Positions 55,117 to 64,000 of a DNA stretch of 64,000 nucleotides are shown one piece after another. Location of the stretch: assembly GCA_035610835.1 (NCBI GenBank), contig CM069443.1, positions 62,690,480 to 62,754,479 on the forward strand, written 5' to 3'. The position numbers were made by a program, and so were the translations under genes. Positions within the stretch are counted from its first letter, which is position 1; each line of letters opens with the position of its first letter. The notes beneath the pieces were generated by a model, which was not told where the DNA came from, searched no databases, and was given only the letters and a program-made list of their open reading frames with translations. Source of the stretch: Ophiura sarsii. Lineage: Eukaryota > Echinodermata > Ophiuroidea > Amphilepidida > Ophiuridae.

Positions 55117-56740
55117 CTCTGAATCATGGCTTCACACTTATATGATAAAATTGATATCTGTTTCACTTTTGTTCTGATGCGGTCAAAGCCAGAGAGAGAC
55201 TAGAGCGGTTCTCGAGTTTCGCGGTTCGCGGGTTTCGCGGTTATCGGGTTGCATGGTTTTTGGTTGAGCGGTTTCAGTAGACATGGTTTGTGGTTGGTAC
55301 TTTAGGATCCCAGGGGAACCAGATTCGATGACTGTTACATTGTTAGCGATGTGTTTTTATAATAGATAGTTTGATAGTTTGTACACATGTTTACTAAAAA
55401 GATGTTTTTATTGTTGTGGTGACAAATTTAATTGGTGCAGTAGCAGGTAGCCTTGACCAGGCTTCTAAAATCATTTAAAATAACGCAGTCTCATATTGTC
55501 CGTAACCATATCTGTCGTTGCTAACACCATAACACGGAAATCCCACCCTTCTCTATTAAGCTGATTATAGCGTGCTAAGACAAGTGACATAGGATTTACG
55601 ACCTGAGAGCTGTGCTGAACACGAAGCCTTGCACATTCTGCAATGCCAATCTAATGTTTCACTTTATAAAACTGATGGAAATCCAATGGTTTTTCGTGGG
55701 GGGTAATATTCCCAAATATGGCGAATATGTATTATTCATAAGGTATAACATCCAATCAGAAAAGACAAGCAGCCTTTGACCGGTAAACATCGTAAATATT
55801 CATTAAAATGCGCTATTACGACACTAATGGAGGCGGGTCAACATGTTTATGCAATTAACATAAATTACTTCACCAGTCATAACAGATTGTACAAGGCTTT
55901 CGGCCGCAAGCGGCCTCAGTTGAACTTCGTTCTCCCGCGATGGTATCTCAAAGGCGATCACTGCACAGTTTACACCGGGCTTCGCCCAGCGTGTTCAGTG
56001 AGTAATTGGTGGGCCAGTAAAGGGGGCGGCAGTTTGGATGCTAAGTTTATCGCACTAAATAAATAAGCTTGTAGGACTTGTTATTATTTATAAATATCAG
56101 TATGCACAAGGAGTTTGGCATATAATAGCCCGGAATACTACAACCCGATACACATTTTAGAAAGCCTGATCAAGGCTAAGTAGCAGGCAGCTAATATTGT
56201 TTTAGTTGAATATTATCTGTATACGGCTTCCTTTTACCCGCCCCGTGAAAAGATCCAGTTTGCGCCACGAACGCGTATGCACCTTACGGTCTGCGCCATA
56301 ACGCGTGCGCCGGCACTTGCGTGCGCCATGTTTTGTTTATACGCGCTCGCGTAGCAACAGTTTGTTGTCTACGTGGGGTGAAGATCCCTGTGCACAGCGA
56401 TTACATGGGCAGACGGGCAGGGATCTGCACCCGAAGGCATTGGACGGACATACAGACGGACAGACAGACAGACTCGCCACAAATAGTATTTAGATGTTGT
56501 AGTTAAAAGAGAGAGGTTATTAGTAAAAAAGGATGGCACTAGTAATCGGAGGTTTTACGCGCATAAACAGGACAAATGCAAGGTCACATGTTCTTTGTTT
56601 ATATATGATTGGGTCAATCATCTTGGTTAATCCTGTGGCTGATGAATACAAATGTATAGTTTAGTAGGGTCACTGTAATATTTTTCACAGCAATTTTTAA
56701 AATAATCAATAAAACTGGTGTACAGAAATGTTATCAGTAA
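55117..56740. other. Non-coding sequence before the satellite
   Basis: A short run of GCGGTT/TCGCGGTT motifs occurs near 55,205-55,275. No exon 2 homologue of ST8Sia was seen and no other gene is supported. Collinearity with copy 1 stops near 55,165. Confidence 0.4.
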
Positions 56741-56799
56741 GGGGTCGTCAAAAATTATTGCCTTTTTCACATACGTACAGGTCGTAACTTGGTACCCTA

Positions 56800-59700
56800 G
56801 GCTAAATTGCCCGATTTTTTTTTCTGCGTCAAATGTGTTGCAGTTTGACCGGTTAGCTACACAGACTTTATAAGTAGCTCAAAATGAGAAATCATATCCC
56901 CAAAAAAAATTGGAACACATTTGATTGGTGTTCGTCATTTTTAGGCTAAATTGTCGGACATTTTTTTTCTCTCCCTCAAATGTGTTGCGGTTTGACCGGT
57001 TAGCTACTCAGATTTAATACGTAGCTCAAAATGTTAAATCATATCAAAAATTCAAATCAGGACACATTTTATGGCGTCCGTCATTTTTTAATCTAAATTG
57101 ATGGCAATTTTTTTTCTTCGCCAAATGTGTTGCGGTTTGACCGGTTAGCTACACAGACGTAACTCAAAATATGAAATAATATCAAAAAAATCAAATCGGG
57201 ACACATTTTATGGTGTCTGTTGTTTTTAGGCTAAATTCCTGGCAATCTTTTCTCCGTCAAATGTGTTGCGGTTTGACCGGCTAGTAACTCTAAATTGCCA
57301 GCAATTTTGTTTCTCTGTCAATGTGTCACAGTTTGACCGGTTAGCAACACAAACTTCATACGTAGCTCAAAATGTTAAATCGTATCCAAAAAATATCAAT
57401 TTATTGTGTCAGCTATTTTTAAGGCTTAATTGCTGGCACTTTTTTTCTCCGTCAAATGTGATGCGGTTTGAACGGTCAGCTACACAGATTTTATATGTAA
57501 CTCAAAATGTGAAATAATATCCAAAAAATCAAATCGGACACATTTTATGGTGTCCGTCATTTTTTAGGCTAAATTGCTGGCAATTATTTTCTCCGTCAAA
57601 TGTGTTGCGGTTTGAACGGTTAGCTACACAGATTTTATATGTAACTCAAAATGTTAAATAATATCCAAAAAAACAAATCGGAACACATTCTATGGTGTCA
57701 GGCATTTTTTAGGGTAAATTTCCCGCCAACTTTTTTTCTCTCCGTCAAATGTGTTGCGGTTTGACCGATTAGCGACACAGACTTCATACGTAGCGCAAAA
57801 TGTGAAATCATATCCAAAAAATATCAATTTATTGTGTCAGTTATTTTTAAGGCTTAATTGCTGGCAATTTTTTTCTCCGTCAAATGTGTTGCGGTTTGAC
57901 CGGTTAGCTACTCAGATTTAATACGTAGCTCAAAATGTTAAATCATATCAAAAATTCAAATCAGGACACATTTTATGGCGTCCGTCATTTTTTAATCTAA
58001 ATTTATGGCAATTTTTTTTCTTCGCCAAATGTGTTGCGGTTTGACCGGTTAGCTACACAGACGTAACTCAAAATATGAAATAATATCCAAAAAATCAAAT
58101 CGGGACACATTTTATGGTGTCTGTTGTTTTTAGGCTAAATTCCTGGCAATCTTTTCTCCATCAAATGTGTTGCGGTTTGACCGGCTAGTAACTCTAAATT
58201 GCCAGCAATTTTGTTTCTCTGTCAATGTGTCACAGTTTGACCGGTTAGCAACACAAACTTCATACGTAGCTCAAAATGTTAAATCGTATCCAAAAAATAT
58301 TAATTTATTGTGTCAGCTATTTTTAAGGCTTAATTGCTGGCACTTTTTTTCTCCGTCAAATGTGATGCGGTTTGAACGGTCAGCTACACAGATTTTATAT
58401 GTAACTCAAAATGTGAAATAATATCCAAAAAATCAAATCGGACACATTTTATGGTGTCCGTCATTTTTTAGGCTAAATTGCTGGCAATTATTTTCTCCGT
58501 CAAATGTGTTGCGGTTTGAACGGTTAGCTACACAGATTTTATATGTAACTCAAAATGTTAAATAATATCCAAAAAAACAAATCGGAACACATTCTATGGT
58601 GTCAGGCATTTTTTAGGGTAAATTTCCCGCCAACTTTTTTTCTCTCCGTCAAATGTGTTGCTGTTTGACCGATTAGCGACACAGACTTCATACGTAGCGC
58701 AAAATGTGAAATCATATCCAAAAAATATCAATTTATTGTGTCAGTTATTTTTAAGGCTTAATTGCTGGCAATTTTTTTCTCCGTCAAATGTGTTGCGGTT
58801 TGACCGGTTAGCTACTCAGATTTAATACGTAGCTCAAAATGTTAAATCATATCAAAAATTCAAATCAGGACACATTTTATGGCGTCCGTCATTTTTTAAT
58901 CTAAATTTATGGCAATTTTTTTTCTTCGCCAAATGTGTTGCGGTTTGACCGGTTAGCTACACAGACGTAACTCAAAATATGAAATAATATCAAAAAAATC
59001 AAATCGGGACACATTTTATGGTGTCTGTTGTTTTTAGGCTAAATTCCTGGCAATCTTTTCTCCATCAAATGTGTTGCGGTTTGACCGGCTAGTAACTCTA
59101 AATTGCCAGCAATTTTGTTTCTCTGTCAATGTGTCACAGTTTGACCGGTTAGCAACACAAACTTCATACGTAGCTCAAAATGTTAAATCGTATCCAAAAA
59201 ATATTAATTTATTGTGTCAGCTATTTTTAAGGCTTAATTGCTGGCACTTTTTTTCTCCGTCAAATGTGATGCGGTTTGAACGGTCAGCTACACAGATTTT
59301 ATATGTAACTCAAAATGTGAAATAATATCCAAAAAATCAAATCGGACACATTTTATGGTGTCCGTCATTTTTTAGGCTAAATTGCTGGCAATTATTTTCT
59401 CCGTCAAATGTGTTGCGGTTTGAACGGTTAGCTACACAGATTTTATATGTAACTCAAAATGTTAAATAATATCCAAAAAAACAAATCGGAACACATTCTA
59501 TGGTGTCAGGCATTTTTTAGGGTAAATTTCCCGCCAACTTTTTTTCTCTCCGTCAAATGTGTTGCGGTTTGACCGATTAGCGACACAGACTTCATACGTA
59601 GCGCAAAATGTGAAATCATATCCAAAAAATATCAATTTATTGTGTCAGTTATTTTTAAGGCTTAATTGCTGGCAATTTTTTTCTCCGTCAAATGTGATGC

Positions 59701-61690
59701 GGTTTGAACGGTCAGCTACACAGATTTTATATGTAACTCAAAATGTGAAATAATATCCAAAAAATCAAATCGGACACATTTTATGGTGTCAGTCATTTTT
59801 TACGCTAAATTGCCGGCAATTATTTTCTCCATCAAATGTATTGCGGTTTGAACGGTTTGCTACACAGATTTTATACGTAACTCAAAATGTGAAATTATAT
59901 CAAAAAAATCAAGTCGGACACATTTTATGGTGTCCGTCATTTTTTAGGCTAAATTGCCGGTGGTTTGAACAGTTAGCTACACAGATTTTATACGTAACTC
60001 AAAATGTGAAATAATATCAAAAAAATCAAGTCGGACACATTTTATGGTGTCCGTCATTTTTTAGGCTAAATTGCCGGCAATTATTTTCTCTGTCAAATGT
60101 GTTGCGGTTTGAACGGTTAGCTACACAGATTTTATACGTAACTCAAAATGTGAAATAATATCAAAAAAATCAAATTGGACACATTTGAGGGTGTCCGTCA
60201 TTTTTTAGGCTAAATTGCCGGCAATTATTTTCTCTGTCAATTGTGTTGCGGTTTGAACGGTTAGCTACACAGATTTTGTACGTAACTCAAAATGTGAAAT
60301 AATATCAAAAAAATCAAATCGGTCACATTTAGGGTGTCCGTCATTTTTAAGGCTAAATTGCTGGCAATTATTTAATCCATCAAATGTGTTGCGGTTTGAA
60401 AGGTTAGCTACACAGATTTTATATGAAACTCAAAATGTGAAATAATATCAAAAAAATTAAATCGGGACACATTTGATGGTGTCCGTCATTTTTTAGGCTA
60501 AATTGCCGGCAATTGTTTTCTCCGTCAAATGTATTGCGGTTTGAACGGTTAGCTACACAGTTTTTATACGTAACTCAAAATGTGAAATAATAATATCAAA
60601 AAAATCAAATCGGACACATTTTATGGTGTCCGTCATTTTTTACGCTAAATTGCCGGCAATTATTTTCTCCGTCAAATGTATTGCTGTTTGATCGGTTAGC
60701 TACACAGATTTTATACGTAACTCAAAATGTGAAATAATATCAAAAAAATCAAGTCGGACACATTTTATGGTGTCCGTCATTTTTACGCTAAATTGCCGGC
60801 AATTATTTTCTCCGTCAAATGTATTGCGGTTTGAACGGTTAGCTACACAGATTTGATACGTAACTCAAAATGTGAAATAATATCAAAAAAATCAAGTCGG
60901 ACACATTTTATGGTGTCCGTCATTTTTTAGGCTAAATTGCCGGCAATTATTTTCTCTGTCAAATGTGTTGCGGTTTGAACGGTTAGCTACACAGATTTTA
61001 TACGTAACTCAAAATGTGAAATGATATCAAAAAAAAATCAAATCGGACACATTTGAGGGTGTCCGTCATTTTTTAGGCTAAATTGCCGGCAATTATTTTC
61101 TCCGTCAAATGTGTTGCGGTTTGAACGGTTAGCTACACAGATTTTATACGTAACTAAAAATGTGAAATAATATCAAAAAAATCAAATCGGTCACATTTTA
61201 GGGTGTCCGTCATTTTTTAGGCTAAATTGCCGGCAATTATTTTCTCCATCAAATGTGTTGCGGTTTGACCGGTTAGCTACGCAAACTTAATATGTAGCTC
61301 AAATTGTGAAATCATATCCAAAAAATCAAATCGGGACATATTTTATGGTGTCTGTCATTTTTCAGACTAAATTGCCTGTAATTTTGTTTCTCTGTCAATG
61401 TGTCACAGTCGGGGTCACAATTTGACCGGTTAGATACACAAACTTCATGCGTACTTCAAAAATTTAAATCATATCCAAAAAATCAAATCGGCACATTTTA
61501 TGGTATCCGTCGTTTTTTAGGCTAAATTGCTGGCAATTATTTTCTCCGTCAAATGTGTTGCGGTTTGAACGGTTAGCTGCACAGATTTCATACGTAACTC
61601 AATATGTGAAATAATATCCAAAAAATCAAATCAGACACATTTGAATTTATGGTGTCCGTCATTTTTTAGGCTAAAATGCTGGCAATTATT
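56800..61690. repeat. Satellite array, monomer about 145 bp
   Basis: Around 33 head-to-tail monomers. The shared core is CTCCGTCAAATGTGTTGCGG, TTTGAACGGTTAGCTACACA, then TAACTCAAAATGTGAAATAA and CGGACACATTTTATGGTGTC. Monomers have two dyads: AATTGCCGGCAATT and GGACAC(N8)GTGTCC. The left part is organised in 904-bp higher-order units, the right part (59.7-61.4 kb) in more uniform monomers. Confidence 0.95.
56983..59690. repeat. Three 904-bp higher-order repeat units
   Basis: Units start at about 56,983, 57,887 and 58,791. Each has seven monomer variants, one shortened to about 75 bp. Only a handful of substitutions separate the units. Units 2 and 3 share changes absent from unit 1 (for example CTCCATC at 58,154/59,058 for CTCCGTC at 57,250), so they are the youngest pair. 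Confidence 0.93.
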
Positions 61691-63572
61691 GTCGTAATCC
61701 CGGGACCCGGTTTTTTCAGGTGGGACCCGAGATTCCCGAAATGTCTATAAACATTTCATTCTGAAATTATCCATAATTTCATTTATCAAATTATAAAAAT
61801 ATAATGACTAAATAAGCTTACTTAAAATAAAAAACACCTTGTCGGCTAAATCCCGATTATTGTATGGTTATATAAAGAGACAGAGGTGAGAGGATCTTAA
61901 ACATTTCTTATTTCTATATTTTGCTCTAGTCTAATCTGCACGTACAGCTCCCGGCATACAGCTATAGCTCTGGAAATTCTTAGCTCTCGATGACAACGCT
62001 TCTCAGTACCAGGCCGGCCGCACTGCCCGCACATTGCCCGGCACATTGACACAAAAATAAAATGAAAATATAGACGCTAGCCGATTTGCTTAAACTATAA
62101 CTTGACTGTGTACTCCTCCGCGATATTCAACTAAAGCAAGTTATTAGATAAAGCGTAGAAATGACTCCAAACACACACAAAATAGCGTATAAATGACAAC
62201 AAACACCCACATATTATGCCAGTGAGAAGAATGCGAGGAAAATGATTGATGAAACACAAACCACATTTTAATTCCATGTAATTCGAGGTCTACTTCTTAT
62301 GCGTAGAAACTATCGATGGGGCGCATCACTGTACATCCTAATTACACCAACGAGATAAATATAGGTAGAGCGCCCTGCTTGTCTAGAAAATGAATTCAAC
62401 AAAACCCCACTAATCATTTTATTAAACTTCATCGTTTTGCAAAATCAATCACATAAGTAGGTAGATGCATCTTCCATGCACATATTTTGGCCGAGAATCT
62501 CGTATCACGATTGACCGAAAAGGGTTTATTTCGAGTTATTTGAGTATTTTGAGTGCCGTCTGCTCGCAAAATTGTATTTAAGTTGCCGTTCTATTTGCAA
62601 ATCCACTAAATCCCCTAAATTTAGTCGATTCATTCATGAACCGTTGCTGCAATTGGTCGCAAACTGGCTTCACGCGACCAATTGCGGCAACGGGCCCTGA
62701 AATAATATTACTGATTTCAGAGAATTATATTGCTGTCTTTTGTTTAACACTGATATCTTATGTAGCTTAAACTAAGTAATTAAGATATCCAAAACAAAAG
62801 CTGATGACTCTTTCTACATTTCTAATGAATAACTGATTGAATTCACTATGTTTTGAAAGATTTGGCGTTTCATCTGTAATTTTACACGATTTCGAGCGCG
62901 AGATTTAGGATTGCATTGTAAATGGGCTGGCAATGACCCTAGCTACAGTCATCGCTCGACGTATATCTATCTATCTATCTCGTTGATTCTGGCCTTATTA
63001 CGTGCCTTGGTTACCGACCAAAACACCTTAGATACGCCTTTTTCTAAATTATTTTGGACCTCAAAATTATTTTCATGCAGTAGGTATGAATATAATATAC
63101 AACATATTAAAGTTTCTTCCAACCCACACCCTTACTTTTTTCATTTTTTTTTCACAAACTAACCACGCTATAACGCAGTAACTGTACCGTGATTACACAA
63201 CACATACAGACAAAACGCACCAAAAATGAGCCGCTCAGAAAGCTGATCAGAATCATGCCGACGAATGCAGTATTCGACTGACTTCTAGTCATCTCATAAA
63301 AACAGAAAATTACCCTCAAAATAAAAACCAGCAGTAAAATAAGAATTATGCATACATACTACATAGTAACTGATAAAATACACAAAAGCAGCACTGAAGG
63401 AAATATCACACAGCCCGACCCCACACACCCCCTCAAACACACCCCTACATACATTAGCTGTAGCAGCACTCGCAATACCCATGAACAAACAAATTTAAAT
63501 TATTATTTAGCTGCAGACATACATACCTAACATACATCAATAATACTTAAAAATGCATTTAAAAAGTGATAC
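61691..63572. other. Non-coding sequence after the satellite
   Basis: No gene recognised. An imperfect inverted repeat GGTCGCAAAC... with ACGCGACCAATTGCGGCAAC lies near 62,640-62,695. Short ATCT microsatellite at about 62,965. Confidence 0.4.
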
Positions 63573-63755
63573 TGATTTGTTACCTGCTTTATAAATAGGT
63601 GTTACCTTTGCTTTTTTCCAGTCATCAGGGAATACAGAACTTTACTAATACTAGATTGCAAATATAAAAAAGGGATTCTGCAATATATAAGGTCCAGCTT
63701 ATTTGAGAAACCAAACACTAAATTGATCTAATCCAGCAGATTCATCATTACTCAG
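63573..63755 (-). pseudogene. LINE reverse transcriptase fragment
   Basis: Minus strand: SAGLDQFSVWFLK, FPDDWKK, AKVTPIYKAGNKS. Same element as 17,920-18,990; nearly identical over about 180 bp. Confidence 0.8.
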
Positions 63756-63764
63756 TTTGCATAC

Positions 63765-64000
63765 TTAGTATACGAGGGTTACTCAAAAAAGTTAAACCTC
63801 CTCCCTCATGAACGTCACTAATATGAGTTTCAGCATCATGAAATTTGTCATGCCGATTAGGCCAAAAACAAAGAGGTTATGTTGTCCTCCACAGCTTTCA
63901 GAGAGGAGGGGCGTGCGGGCGGATTTTTTTTTTTTTTTAAATTAAATTTTCTTTTACCAGCGGAAGCTCAAAGTTCAGCCAACAAGAAGTTTAAATAAAT
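63765..64000. repeat. Near-identical repeat of the sequence upstream of copy 2 exon 3
   Basis: Matches 54,735-54,980 almost base for base (GTATACGAGGGTTACTCAAA, GAACGTCACTAATATGAGTT) including the start of the TIR element. It is cut off by the window edge. The left side is the LINE fragment, not exon 3. Confidence 0.85.

Noticed and set aside
57263..59753. Open frames of 64-84 codons repeated at 57263, 58167, 59071 and 59559
   Set aside because: They lie in the satellite monomers and recur only because the DNA repeats; no start context, domain or coding bias.

Overview
The window is eukaryotic, AT-rich genomic DNA: split genes with GT-AG introns, dense DNA transposons and MITEs, LINEs, an LTR retrotransposon and satellite DNA. 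The only host gene recognised is a GT29 alpha-2,8-sialyltransferase (ST8Sia-like), present as two paralogues. With the L1/Tx1-type LINE and chromodomain Ty3/gypsy element this points to an invertebrate deuterostome (echinoderm, hemichordate or amphioxus-like); the species cannot be named from sequence alone.

Left part (1-11,100): a complete six-exon ST8Sia-like gene on the minus strand. Exons at 10577-10360, 6461-6282, 4527-4383, 4158-4046, 3389-3300 and 795-324 join in phase at all five GT-AG introns and give 1,218 nt (405 codons plus stop). The introns hold a 16-copy 17-bp minisatellite and several MITEs. Region 11,100-19,580 is intergenic and repetitive: a tandem array with a nested element, a hAT-type MITE, an AT-rich tract and a decayed LINE reverse transcriptase.

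Middle (19,580-54,800): a second ST8Sia-like copy, also on the minus strand. Homologues of exons 3-5 lie at 54551-54404, 54173-54061 and 53087-52998. Its last exon starts at 20462, so the intron that is 2.5 kb in copy 1 is about 32.5 kb here. This one intron explains most of the window. It holds a hAT-like element (24128-26832) with two further elements inside it, an almost intact L1-type LINE (28979-34282, 14-bp target duplication), two inverted copies of a dispersed repeat with tRNA-like heads, each carrying later insertions, a mariner-like element, and a Ty3/gypsy element (38632-44919) inserted in a palindromic foldback transposon (38488-45680). The copy-2 last exon has a 4-bp deletion in sialyl motif VS and stops early. 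Homologues of exons 1 and 2 were not found in the window.

Right part (54,800-64,000): a TIR insertion absent from copy 1, then a 4.9-kb satellite array (56.8-61.7 kb, monomer about 145 bp) containing three nearly identical 904-bp higher-order units. A LINE fragment and a near-identical repeat of the sequence upstream of copy-2 exon 3 close the window. Because the two gene copies are paralogous, one often serves as the empty site for an insertion in the other, so several insertions can be delimited to the base.
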